Positions 7,255 to 15,385 are shown, numbered from the stretch's first letter. The stretch is 64,000 nt of DNA from Streptomyces actinomycinicus (GCF_016741775.1 NZ_JAERRK010000029.1:1-64000), one strand, 5' to 3'. Notes: generated by a model from the sequence alone, not told the origin. Program-made: numbers and translations.

Positions 7255-9957
7255 CTACAGCCCGTACTTCTCGCGGGCTTCCTTCACCGCCGTCGCCTTG
7301 ACCTCGCCGCGCTTGGCGAGCTGGGCCAGGGCCGCGACGACGATCGACTGGGCGTCGACGCCGAAGTGGCGGCGGGCGGCCTCACGGGTGTCGGAGAGAC
7401 CGAAGCCGTCGGCACCCAGCGAGGACCAGTCCTGCTCGACCCACTGCGCGATCTGGTCCGGGACCTGGCGCATGTAGTCGGAGACCGCGAGGACCGGGCC
7501 CTCGGCACCCTGCAGGGCCTGGCGGACGTACGGCACGCGCTCCTCGCCGCGCAGCAGCGCCGCGTCGGCCTCCAGCGCGTCCCGGCGCAGCTCGGTCCAG
7601 GAGGTGGCCGACCAGACGTCGGACGCCACGCCCCACTCCTCGGCCAGCAGCTTCTGCGCCTCGAGCGTCCAGTGGATCGCCGTGCCGGAGCCCAGCAGCT
7701 GGATGCGCGGGGCGTTGGCGGCCACGGTGACCCCCGCCGACTCCGCCGTGTTGAAGCGGTACAGGCCCTTGACGATGCCCTCGTCGATGCCGAGGCCGGC
7801 GGGCTTGGCCGGCTGCGGCAGCGGCTCGTTGTAGACCGTCAGGTAGTAGAAGACGTTCTGGTCCTCGCCCGGCTTGGCCTCGCCGTACATCCGGCGCAGA
7901 CCCTCACGGACGATCACCGCGATCTCGTAGGCGAACGCGGGGTCGTACGTCAGCGCGGCCGGGTTGGTCGCGGCGATGACCGGGGAGTGGCCGTCGGCGT
8001 GCTGCAGGCCCTCGCCGGTGAGGGTCGTACGGCCGGCCGTGGCGCCGACTAGGAAGCCGCGGCCGAGCTGGTCGCCGAGCTGCCACATCTGGTCGGCCGT
8101 GCGCTGCCAGCCGAACATCGAGTAGAAGATGTAGAACGGGATCATCGCCTCGCCGTGCGTCGCGTACGCGGTGGACGCGGCGATGAAGTCGGCCATCGAA
8201 CCGGCCTCGGTGATCCCCTCGTTGAGGATCTGGCCGTTCTCGGCCTCCTTGTAGTACATCAGCTGGTCGCGGTCGACCGGCTCGTACGTCTGGCCCTTAG
8301 GGGAATAGATGCCCAGCGAGGGGAACAGGCTCTCCATGCCGAAGGTGCGCGCCTCGTCGGGGACGATCGGCACCCAGCGCTTGCCGGTCTCCTTCTCGCG
8401 GACCAGGTCCTTGACCAGGCGGACGAAGGCCATGGTGGTGGCCACGTTCTGCGAGCCGGAGCCCTTGTCGAAGGAGGCGAAGGCCTTCTCGGCGGGGGCC
8501 GGCAGCGGGGCCAGCGCGTGCGTGCGGCGGGCCGGGGCGGGGCCGCCGAGGGCCGCGCGGCGCTCCTGGAGGTAACGGACCTCGGGGGAGTCGGCGCCCG
8601 GGTGGCCGTAGGGCACCACGCCGTCGACGAAGTCGCTGTCCTTGATCGGCAGGCCGAGCAGGTCCCGCATCGTCTTGAACTCGTCCACCGTCAGCTTCTT
8701 CATCTGGTGGTTGGCGTTCTTCGACGCGAAGCCCTCGCCCAGGGTGTGGCCCTTGACCGTCTGGGCCAGGATCACGGTCGGCGCGCCCTTGTGCTCGACG
8801 GCGGCCTTGTACGCGGCGTAGACCTTGCGGGCCTCGTGACCACCGCGGGAGAGGTGGAAGCACTCGAGGATCTTGTCGTCGCTCAGCAGCTTCGCCATCT
8901 CGGCGAGCGCCGGGTCCTTGCCGAAGAAGTCCTCGCGGATGTAGGCGGCGCCGCGGGTCTGGTACGTCTGGATCTGCGCGTCCGGTACCTCGCGCAGCCG
9001 GCGTACGAGCGCGCCGGTGGTGTCGAGCTGGAACAGCTCGTCCCAGGCCGTGCCCCACAGCGTCTTGATGACGTTCCAGCCGGCGCCGCGGAACTGGGCC
9101 TCCAGCTCCTGCACGATCTTGAAGTTGGCGCGGACCGGGCCGTCGAGGCGCTGCAGGTTGCAGTTGATGACGAAGGTGAGGTTGTCCAGCTCCTCACGCG
9201 CGGCGAGCGCGATGGCCGCCGTCGACTCCGGCTCGTCCATCTCGCCGTCGCCGAGGAAGGCCCAGACGTGGGACGCGGAGACGTCCTTGATGGAGCGGTT
9301 GGTGAGGTACCGGTTGAAGCGCGCCTGGTAGATCGCCGACAGCGGGCCGAGGCCCATGGAGACGGTCGGGAACTCCCACAGCCAGGGCAGGCGGCGCGGG
9401 TGCGGGTACGACGGCAGGCCGTTGCCGCCGGACTCCTGGCGGAAGTTGTCGAGGTGCGCCTCGTTCAGGCGGCCGTCGAGGAAGGCCCGGGCGTAGATAC
9501 CGGGGGAGGCGTGGCCCTGGATGTACAGCTGGTCGCCGGAGCCGTCGGCCTCCTTGCCCTTGAAGAAGTGGTTGAAGCCGGTCTCGTACAGCCAGGCCGC
9601 GGAGGCGAAGGTGGCGATGTGGCCGCCGACGCCGTACTTCGAGCCGCGGGTCACCATGGCGGCCGCGTTCCAGCGGTTCCACGCCGTGATCCGGGCCTCC
9701 ATCTCCGGGTCACCGGGCAGGCCCGGCTCCGCGGAGGTGGGGATGGTGTTGACGTAGTCCGTCTCGAGGAGCTTCGGCAGCGCGATGCCGCCCGCCTCGG
9801 CGCGCTCCAGCGTGCGCCGCATCAGGTATGCGGCGCGGTGCGGCCCGGCCTCGCGGGCGACGGCGTCCAGGGAGGCCTGCCATTCGGCGGTCTCCTCCGG
9901 GTCGCGGTCGGGGAGCTGGTCGAGCGCGCTCGGCTGGATGGCGTGGGGGTCGGTCAT
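7255..9957 (-). CDS. aceE: Pyruvate dehydrogenase E1, homodimeric type
   Basis: The 900-aa product matches homodimeric (AceE-type) E1 in length. It carries the thiamine diphosphate/Mg motif (AFLGDGEMDEPES ... NCNLQ) and conserved YIQGHASPGIYARAFL and MKKLTVDEF segments. It decarboxylates pyruvate and transfers the acetyl group to the lipoyl E2. The ATG at 9957 follows a GGAAGG box; upstream in-frame residues are not homologous. E2 and E3 genes lie 5.4 kb further on, on the same strand but separated by the toxin island. Palindromes at 10081-10151 and the adjacent GntR regulator suggest local control. Confidence 0.95.
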   Translation of the reverse strand: MTDPHAIQPSALDQLPDRDPEETAEWQASLDAVAREAGPHRAAYLMRRTLERAEAGGIALPKLLETDYVNTIPTSAEPGLPGDPEMEARITAWNRWNAAAMVTRGSKYGVGGHIATFASAAWLYETGFNHFFKGKEADGSGDQLYIQGHASPGIYARAFLDGRLNEAHLDNFRQESGGNGLPSYPHPRRLPWLWEFPTVSMGLGPLSAIYQARFNRYLTNRSIKDVSASHVWAFLGDGEMDEPESTAAIALAAREELDNLTFVINCNLQRLDGPVRANFKIVQELEAQFRGAGWNVIKTLWGTAWDELFQLDTTGALVRRLREVPDAQIQTYQTRGAAYIREDFFGKDPALAEMAKLLSDDKILECFHLSRGGHEARKVYAAYKAAVEHKGAPTVILAQTVKGHTLGEGFASKNANHQMKKLTVDEFKTMRDLLGLPIKDSDFVDGVVPYGHPGADSPEVRYLQERRAALGGPAPARRTHALAPLPAPAEKAFASFDKGSGSQNVATTMAFVRLVKDLVREKETGKRWVPIVPDEARTFGMESLFPSLGIYSPKGQTYEPVDRDQLMYYKEAENGQILNEGITEAGSMADFIAASTAYATHGEAMIPFYIFYSMFGWQRTADQMWQLGDQLGRGFLVGATAGRTTLTGEGLQHADGHSPVIAATNPAALTYDPAFAYEIAVIVREGLRRMYGEAKPGEDQNVFYYLTVYNEPLPQPAKPAGLGIDEGIVKGLYRFNTAESAGVTVAANAPRIQLLGSGTAIHWTLEAQKLLAEEWGVASDVWSATSWTELRRDALEADAALLRGEERVPYVRQALQGAEGPVLAVSDYMRQVPDQIAQWVEQDWSSLGADGFGLSDTREAARRHFGVDAQSIVVAALAQLAKRGEVKATAVKEAREKYGL

Positions 9958-10080
9958 GTCGCCGCCTTCCTCAGTCGAAGGGGGTTCCCTCATCGGTAAG
10001 GGTTCGGGGGGTGCCCTTGGTCTTTGGCAGGACAGGGCAGGCGGACTCTGGTGGAAGTCCGTCGGTGACTGTAACCCCCT

Positions 10081-10095
10081 GATCGATGATCGATC
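10081..10095. promoter_or_regulatory. Operator-like palindrome upstream of aceE
   Basis: A perfect 7-bp inverted repeat with one central base (GATCGAT-G-ATCGATC) lies 124 bp upstream of the aceE start. It is AT-richer than its surroundings. A regulator site is inferred, not shown. Confidence 0.4.
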
Positions 10096-10132
10096 AAAGG
10101 GTTGAGGCCCAAAACTTCTCGATTGCAAGAAA

Positions 10133-10151
10133 GTAGGCACCCGGTGCCTAC
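10133..10151. promoter_or_regulatory. Operator-like palindrome between aceE and the GntR gene
   Basis: GTAGGCAC-CCG-GTGCCTAC is a perfect inverted repeat with 8-bp arms. It lies between aceE (start 9957) and the end of the GntR-family gene (10231), so it is a candidate binding site for that regulator controlling aceE. It could instead be a short hairpin terminating the GntR transcript. Confidence 0.45.
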
Positions 10152-10230
10152 GGTCATGGCACCGGGTGACGTTGAAAGGCCTTGTTTTCGCAGGTGGGGC
10201 GGCGTATGAGCGGGGGTGCGCTCGGCTGCG

Positions 10231-10854
10231 TCAGGCGCGCGGAGCGCACCCGAGGACGTGCGCCTTCACCAGCTCGGCGATCCGGGGATCCCGCCGCTTG
10301 AAGGCCTGCACCAGCTCCTCGTGCTCCTCCGCGTACGACTGCTGGACCGTGCCCAGCCAGCGGATCGACAGCGCCGTGAAGACCTCGATGCCGAGCCCCT
10401 CCCACGTGTGCAGCAGCACCGAGTTGCGGGCCGCGCGGACCAGCTCGCGGTGGAAGCCGACCGTGTGGCGCACCTGGGCGGTGCCGTCGGCCCTGCGGTC
10501 GGCCTCGTACAGTGCCAGCACGTGCGGCTCCAGCGCCGAGCAGTCCTCGGCGAGCCGCTCGGCCGCCAGCTCGGCGGCGATGGCCTCCAGGCCGGCCCGG
10601 ACGGGGTAGCTCTCCTCCAGGTCCGCCGCGGTCAGGTTGCGAACCCGGACGCCCTTGTTCGGCGCGGACTCGATCAGCCGCAGCGACTCCAGCTCCCGCA
10701 GTGCCTCCCGGACCGGGGTCTGGCTGACCTCCAGCTCGGTGGCGATCCGTCGCTCCACGATCCGCTCACCCGGCTGCCAGCGCCCGCTGACGATCCCCTC
10801 CACGATGTGCTCGCGGATCTGTTCGCGCAGCGAGTGGACGACGGGCGCGGTCAT
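10231..10854 (-). CDS. GntR-family (FadR/FCD) transcriptional regulator
   Basis: A 207-aa regulator. Its N-terminal winged HTH reads PGERIVERRIATELEVSQTP with the following VREALRELESLRLI helix, diagnostic of GntR proteins. The C-terminal half is an all-helical FCD effector domain with metal/ligand-type His residues (VGFHRELVRAARN). The ATG at 10854 has a GAGGAG box. It is directly upstream of, and co-directional with, aceE, so control of pyruvate dehydrogenase in the manner of PdhR is plausible, but the effector is unknown. Confidence 0.87.
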   Translation of the reverse strand: MTAPVVHSLREQIREHIVEGIVSGRWQPGERIVERRIATELEVSQTPVREALRELESLRLIESAPNKGVRVRNLTAADLEESYPVRAGLEAIAAELAAERLAEDCSALEPHVLALYEADRRADGTAQVRHTVGFHRELVRAARNSVLLHTWEGLGIEVFTALSIRWLGTVQQSYAEEHEELVQAFKRRDPRIAELVKAHVLGCAPRA

Positions 10855-11170
10855 GGGGGCTCCTCGGCAGTGCGGACCCGGCGGGTCGGCGGGACCCTTA
10901 GACAATACGGCCGCGGTCCCGGACGGAAGGAGTGCGGTCGCTCTCACCACAGGTGATGCCTGTTACAGAGCAGTGCCCGCCCGGCCCCGAAACCATTCCA
11001 CCCGGCCGGCCCGGCCCCTCCCGGGGCAGGAGGCCAACGCCGCGGCTCGCCGGGGGCCTTGGGGCCGTCGCCCGATCGGTTAACCATGAACCTCCCGAAC
11101 CGGCCGTCGATTAGGTTGGACGCCGAGGCGCGGCGGACAGCCGGGACGGAGCGGAACGGGGGGGGGCGTG
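10855..11170. other. Divergent intergenic region between GntR gene and toxin island
   Basis: This 316-bp stretch has no supportable gene. It should hold the promoter of the GntR gene (a TTGTCTAAG half-site, seen on the minus strand near 10897-10910, resembles FCD-GntR half-operators) and that of the toxin island. A GGTTAACC palindrome lies at 11078-11085 and a weak -10-like TAGGTT at 11112-11117. Confidence 0.4.
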
Positions 11171-11560
11171 ATGGGCCGGGAAAACGACCTGGCGGCCAGC
11201 GACGAGGATCTGACCGGACTGGCCGACGACCTCGGCACCATGCAGGAGCACCTGATCAGCCAGGTCGGACGCATGGACCGGCTCGTCGACGAGATCGAGC
11301 AGGGCTGGCACGGGCCCGCGGCCGTCGAGTACCGCAAGCTCCACCGCTCGGTCGCCGAGGATGCCGTCCGTATGCGCGAGGTCATGCAGAAGCTCGAAGA
11401 GGCCGTACGGCTGAGCCGGGACGGGTTCACCGCGACGGAGCTCGACGTACTGGCGCGCCTGCGCGCCGTCCACGTCGACGTGGACGCCGAGGTGGATCAG
11501 CTGTCCACGCCTGCCGAGGTCCCGACGACGCGCCCGCGCAGCGGGCTCGACCAGCTGTGA
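11171..11560 (+). CDS. WXG100-like small helical protein of toxin island
   Basis: The 129-aa product reads as two long helices joined by a WHG turn (DRLVDEIEQGWHGPAAVEYR, W at about residue 47), the hallmark of the WXG100/ESX superfamily exported by type VII secretion. A Pro/Thr tail follows. It starts at ATG 11171 (a GTG at 11168 is equally possible) behind a long G-rich Shine-Dalgarno run. It is 75 bp upstream of the toxin gene, and such small partners often form a heterodimer with the large WXG toxin for export. No ESX secretion machinery is in the window. Confidence 0.7.
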   Translation: MGRENDLAASDEDLTGLADDLGTMQEHLISQVGRMDRLVDEIEQGWHGPAAVEYRKLHRSVAEDAVRMREVMQKLEEAVRLSRDGFTATELDVLARLRAVHVDVDAEVDQLSTPAEVPTTRPRSGLDQL

Positions 11561-11592
11561 CACCAAGCTCAGTCAGCGAACGACGCGATTCA

Positions 11593-11618
11593 GGGCGCCG
11601 GGGCCGGTGCCGGCGCCC
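11593..11618 (+). promoter_or_regulatory. Hairpin just upstream of the toxin start
   Basis: GGGCGCCGG (11593-11601) pairs perfectly with 11610-11618 across an 8-nt loop. It lies 17 bp before the toxin ATG and after the WXG100-like gene, so it may attenuate or modulate toxin translation. Function is inferred. Confidence 0.35.
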
Positions 11619-11635
11619 GGAACGGGGAATGCGGT

Positions 11636-13624
11636 ATGCAGGGCGGCAGCGCTGAAGAGGACTACATAGCGGTCTCCTTCGGCACGTTGGAACATCTGAC
11701 CGTCGAGCTCGACGACATCCTCAAGCAGCTCGACGGTCAATTGGAAAACCTCTACACACGCCTGGTGCCTGTCGTCACCTCCTGGCAGGGCGAGGCCCGG
11801 GAGGTGTTCCTCAAGGAGCTCGACAAGTGGGATAAGTCGGCGAGGGACCTGCAGGCTGCCCAGATGGGGCGGCGCCTGATGGCCGGGCGGCGGCCCACCG
11901 ACGAGGAGCGAAAGAAGGAACGGGCCGAGGCCAGGCCCCGTTCACCCAGGACGAGCGGCGGCGGCTTCGACGTCCAGCCGCCTCATCTCTTCTACACGTC
12001 GCTCGTGGTGCGCGACGGACAGTTCGACTACGACAAGGGCGCCACGGCGCTGGTCGAGGCGCTGAACGAGTACAGCCAGTCGGCGGGGGCCGGACGGGGT
12101 GCGGACGCCTTCGCGGCGGCGTACAAGTCGGTCACCGAGAAGTTCCTGGAACTCTGGGCGAAGAGCGTGGTCAGTGTGGGCGGGGTCGCCGTCGGCCTGA
12201 CACACACGGCGAACAAGTACGTACAGGCCGACTGGCAGGCACGCCGGATGTACGGCCCGCCACCCGTCGAGAAGGCGCCACCTGTCGTCATCGAGAAGCC
12301 ACCCAGGTATGGCCCGGTCAACGACATCAAGTGGTCCGGTACCGGCGAGGACGCGGACTCCTCGGAGATCGCCGGCATCCTCGGGGAGATCCCCGACTTC
12401 CTCGCCGACGTGATCCGGCCGGCCGTCGAGCACGGTCTCAGGCTCGGCAAGATGCACGAGATCACGCCGGGATGCCGGGACGCGGAGTTCAAGGGCATGG
12501 CCACAGCCTGGGGCGCGGCCGAGAAGGCCGCCAAGGGCGCGTCCAGTGACTTCAACAGTGCCATCAAGTTCATCGCCAACAACAAAGGCAACGACGAGTG
12601 GCAGGGCGCGATGAAGGCGTTCTGCCAGACGATCTGGGGCACCACCGAGTGGGGCCGGACCCTGGATCCCCAGGGCAACCGGGTCTCCATCGGCCGCGAA
12701 TGGAAGACGGACCGGAACGTCGTGCCCGCGAAGCGCCGGCCCATTATCGACGTCCTCCACGAGACCGCGGCCAAGGTCCGGAAACAGCTGGACGAGCTGG
12801 CCGGGGTGGCTGTCACGACCAGAGAGACCACCACCCGGCTCGGCAAGGAGGCGGCCGAGGCAACGGTCAAGGACCTGACCACGGGCCTCGACCTGTTCGA
12901 GATGACGCGGCTTGCGGCGACCATGGCCTTCGGCGAGATCGTCATGACGTTCCGCTCGCACATGGACAAGGCGGCCGCGGACGCGGCGGTCGAGAAGTAT
13001 CACCAGGCGTTCAGCGACGCAGCCGCCGAACTGAAGGGGCTGGAGCACGAGCTGGGCGAGGCGCTTCTCAGCGTGCCCACGTTCGTGGCGGAGGAGGCCC
13101 GCGCGGAGGGGTACGGAGCACGCTCCCTCAACGACTTCAAGAAGGAACACAGCTGGCAGCGGCCGGAGAGTCCGTTTCCGTACAAGTACAGCCTCGATCT
13201 GGCGACCGAGGAGGAACTGTACGGGGGACACAGCATCGACAAGCATGTCGGGCTGACCGACCTGCAGCTGACGCAGCGGTTGAGGGACCAGTCGACCGGG
13301 ACCGGTGTGCCGCAGATTCCTGCTGCTTCGTCCTTCACCGACCTCGAATCGGCGCAGAATTATACGCAGTACAATATTCGATGCAATTCGGCAGAGATTG
13401 ACAGGTGGCTCAAACGCCCTCCGAAACTGGGTGCTACAGAGGAGTTCTCGGTGGGGACGGTCGACACCGGGAATCATGCGATTCCGGTCGTGACCGGGCG
13501 TACGGCACAGGTGGTGGACGATCACCCGACGTCGCCCAAGGACGCCCACGGGGTCCTCACGGTGCTCAAGTACGAGCCGAGCCTGGACCCGCCCTTCGTC
13601 GTTTATACGTCCATGCCCGAGTGA
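11636..13624 (+). CDS. WXG-type polymorphic toxin with C-terminal RNase A-like domain
   Basis: The 662-aa protein has three parts. Residues 10-90 form a WXG100/LXG-like helical hairpin (SWQGEA, W50-x-G52). Residues 90-520 are a long helical, Lys/Glu-rich middle. The tip, about residues 525-662, resembles the CdiA-CT RNase A-like family: GGHSIDKHVGLTDLQLTQRL, then SSFTDLESAQNYTQYNI and a final VVYTSMPE. In the Yersinia kristensenii CdiA toxin the active site is reported as His175, Arg186, Thr276 and Tyr278. Here His537 and Arg548 keep the same +11 spacing and Thr658 fits, while the Tyr position appears to be Met660. Predicted to be an exported RNase, probably via type VII secretion. Translation runs into the next gene after 11 bp. 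Confidence 0.75.
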   Translation: MQGGSAEEDYIAVSFGTLEHLTVELDDILKQLDGQLENLYTRLVPVVTSWQGEAREVFLKELDKWDKSARDLQAAQMGRRLMAGRRPTDEERKKERAEARPRSPRTSGGGFDVQPPHLFYTSLVVRDGQFDYDKGATALVEALNEYSQSAGAGRGADAFAAAYKSVTEKFLELWAKSVVSVGGVAVGLTHTANKYVQADWQARRMYGPPPVEKAPPVVIEKPPRYGPVNDIKWSGTGEDADSSEIAGILGEIPDFLADVIRPAVEHGLRLGKMHEITPGCRDAEFKGMATAWGAAEKAAKGASSDFNSAIKFIANNKGNDEWQGAMKAFCQTIWGTTEWGRTLDPQGNRVSIGREWKTDRNVVPAKRRPIIDVLHETAAKVRKQLDELAGVAVTTRETTTRLGKEAAEATVKDLTTGLDLFEMTRLAATMAFGEIVMTFRSHMDKAAADAAVEKYHQAFSDAAAELKGLEHELGEALLSVPTFVAEEARAEGYGARSLNDFKKEHSWQRPESPFPYKYSLDLATEEELYGGHSIDKHVGLTDLQLTQRLRDQSTGTGVPQIPAASSFTDLESAQNYTQYNIRCNSAEIDRWLKRPPKLGATEEFSVGTVDTGNHAIPVVTGRTAQVVDDHPTSPKDAHGVLTVLKYEPSLDPPFVVYTSMPE

Positions 13625-13635
13625 TGAGTGAGTAG

Positions 13636-14211
13636 GTGATGATGGCCGAGCTTGATGAGCGGTCGTGGGCCGAGGCGATCGGAATGTACGCGCGCCGGTA
13701 CACCATCGCGAAGGTGACGCGCAGAGAGCACGAGGACTGGGCGCTGGATGTTCACACCCTGATGCGGGGTGCCTCGCCGGACGCACGCGGCTGGCGCGTG
13801 AACGACCCCCTCGCGGACGAGTTGGAAAGGCTGGACGATCCGTTCTACCCCTTTGTGGAGCTGCCCGCCGACCCCGAGAAGGCGGATGCTCTCAAGTCCC
13901 GTGTGTATGAGATTCCGCGCTCTTCCGTCAAAAAGTTTCTTGTAGCCCTTTCCACGCTGTGGCTCGATGTCGAGAGAACTCCGGACTTCGAGGAACGCAG
14001 GGTGGATCTGGAGGGGAAGGCCGATGTCATCCTCTCGCGTTTCCCTGAAGGCTCCCACTTCTATGCCAACACCGGGCGGGACAGCGCAAACAAGGACTAC
14101 TACAAGCGGATTTCCGGCTGCAACCCAATCTCCCGGCATGTCTGGGATCTCGGCGTGTTCCTTGTCTCCGAGACGGAGGTCGGAATGGTCTGGTCCTTCC
14201 ACGCGTGGTGA
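13636..14211 (+). CDS. Presumed immunity protein for the RNase A-like toxin
   Basis: A 191-aa protein not recognised as a known family. It starts 11 bp after the toxin stop, in the position immunity genes occupy; the start could be GTG 13636, ATG 13639 or ATG 13642. There is no signal peptide or membrane segment, so it is cytoplasmic. It is mixed-charge and rich in aromatics (YKRISGCNPISRHVWDLGVF). Base composition is visibly less GC-rich than its surroundings, consistent with a recently acquired toxin-tip/immunity cassette. The immunity role is inferred purely from context. Confidence 0.6.
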   Translation: MMMAELDERSWAEAIGMYARRYTIAKVTRREHEDWALDVHTLMRGASPDARGWRVNDPLADELERLDDPFYPFVELPADPEKADALKSRVYEIPRSSVKKFLVALSTLWLDVERTPDFEERRVDLEGKADVILSRFPEGSHFYANTGRDSANKDYYKRISGCNPISRHVWDLGVFLVSETEVGMVWSFHAW

Positions 14212-14254
14212 TCCGACCGACTCGATCCGCAGCCCATCGCCCTGAAGGAGCCCC

Positions 14255-14554
14255 GTGCGCACCCGCACCGCCACCTACCCCGACCGGGAAACCGCCCAGT
14301 GGGCGACCCAGCACGTGGTCACCCGCAACGAACAGGTCATCCACCGCTGGCTGGCCCAGTCAACCCGGCGGCGGCTGACGATCGAGGCGGCCTGGCCGTC
14401 CCGGCAGGACCCCGTCGGCAGGGTGCTGCTGCAAGCCATGATGCTGGCCGGGCGTGGAGCCGTCGACGTACGGGCCGCCCGCGTCGTGCTACGCCGAGAG
14501 CCGTCCGCCACGCTCGGGTTCGCCGTGCACGCCAGCTTCCCCGTCTACCTGTGA
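14255..14554 (+). pseudogene. Orphan C-terminal piece of a second RNase A-like toxin
   Basis: The 99-aa reading TATYPDRETAQWATQHVV ... QVIHRWLAQ ... FAVHASFP aligns by eye with the last ~100 residues of the RNase A-like tip of the full toxin (SSFTDLESAQNYTQYNI ... AEIDRWLK ... VVYTSMP). The two are clearly different alleles. It lacks the upstream segment carrying the catalytic His and Arg and the whole WXG part, so it should be inactive alone. A GAAGGAG box five bases before its GTG suggests it may still be translated. It is 43 bp after the first immunity gene and 16 bp before a CdiI-like gene, the layout of displaced orphan toxin/immunity cassettes. Confidence 0.65.
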
Positions 14555-14570
14555 AGGCAAGGATCCGAAC

Positions 14571-15221
14571 GTGGCGCTGACCCCCCTCGAACACGACCGC
14601 GCATACGGCGAGCTGGACCAGGTCCTGCGCGCCTACGTCGGCCAGCCCGCCGACGACACCGAGGAGAGGCCGAGCGCGGCACTCACCGCTTATCTGCGGC
14701 ACACCTGGCACACCCGCCCCTGGGCGCTCGCCGCCGCCGAGAGCCAGCTGCGGGAGTACGCGCGTACCCCGCCGGGGCGGCTGAGGGTCCGGCTCGGCGA
14801 GTTCTACGCCCTGCCGGACGTGGGACTGGCCGACGCGGAGATCCTGGACTGGCTGACGGTGCTCGCCGACCACATCCGGCGCAGCGTCGAGGAAGGGCGG
14901 GTCCCGACCCCCGCGACGCCGCGGACGCACTGGGAGTGGCATGCCGGGTTCCCCGAACTCGGGCAGTTCCTCGGCGGCTGGTTCTCGCAGGACATGCCCG
15001 ACGAGTTCGACGGGCACGACGCGGCGGTGGACGACTACGGCGCGACGACCGACCGGCAGCTCGTCGCGCGACTGGTGGGGGAGATCCGGGAACTGCTGGC
15101 CCTGGGGCTCGAGGAGAGCGAGTACGCCGTCGGTGCCGCCGAACTGGGCATGGAGGTCGAGGCCCCGGACCGGCTCGCCGTGAGCGGCTGGCTCGCACTG
15201 GTGGCGGCGCGCCTCGCCTAG
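14571..15221 (+). CDS. CdiI-like immunity protein, two-module
   Basis: A 216-aa protein with GTG start behind an AAGGCAAGGA box. The C-terminal half (FPELGQFLGGWFSQDMPDEF, then AVDDYG and a long helical tail) resembles the contact-dependent inhibition immunity family CdiI_2, which commonly protects against RNase A-like CdiA toxins. The N-terminal half (residues 1-110) is a helical module I cannot assign; it may be a diverged copy of the same fold. It follows the orphan toxin tail and probably is, or was, its cognate immunity. The stop codon lies within the first unit of a 17-bp tandem repeat. Confidence 0.65.
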   Translation: MALTPLEHDRAYGELDQVLRAYVGQPADDTEERPSAALTAYLRHTWHTRPWALAAAESQLREYARTPPGRLRVRLGEFYALPDVGLADAEILDWLTVLADHIRRSVEEGRVPTPATPRTHWEWHAGFPELGQFLGGWFSQDMPDEFDGHDAAVDDYGATTDRQLVARLVGEIRELLALGLEESEYAVGAAELGMEVEAPDRLAVSGWLALVAARLA

Positions 15222-15325
15222 CGGCGCGCCTCGCCTAGCGGTGCGCCTCGCCTAGCGGTGCGCCTCGCCTAGCGGTGCGCCTCGCCCAGCGGTGCGCCTC
15301 GCCTAGCGGTGCGCCTCGCCCAGCG
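15207..15325. repeat. 17-bp minisatellite, seven units
   Basis: Seven head-to-tail copies of GTGCGCCTCGCCTAGCG, differing only at one T/C position and the first two units' GC start. The first unit encodes the last residues and TAG stop of the CdiI-like gene. As 17 is not a multiple of three, the array cannot have expanded as coding sequence. Confidence 0.9.
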
Positions 15326-15344
15326 GTGCCCGGCTCGCAACGGG

Positions 15345-15385
15345 CGGAGCCCCCGGCCGGAGAGTGACTCCGGACGGGGGCTCCG
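15345..15385. terminator. Bidirectional terminator between toxin island and sucB
   Basis: CGGAGCCCCC (15345-15354) pairs perfectly with 15376-15385. An inner CCGG/TCCGG stem extends the hairpin. It sits between convergent genes, the CdiI-like gene on the plus strand and sucB on the minus strand. Confidence 0.75.

Noticed and set aside
8155..9999. 614-codon plus-strand open reading opposite aceE
   Set aside because: It mirrors the aceE coding frame; the translation is Arg/Gly/Val-biased with no domain motifs. Long antisense readings are expected in GC-rich DNA.
10133..10151. Reading the palindrome as a simple terminator for the GntR gene only
   Set aside because: The stem is only 8 bp and lacks a U tract; a terminator role remains possible but an operator is at least as likely, so it is listed as regulatory with low confidence.
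14454..14570. Upstream extension of the CdiI-like gene to an ATG at 14454
   Set aside because: The extension overlaps the orphan toxin tail in another frame and lacks a ribosome-binding site; GTG 14571 has one and begins homologous sequence.
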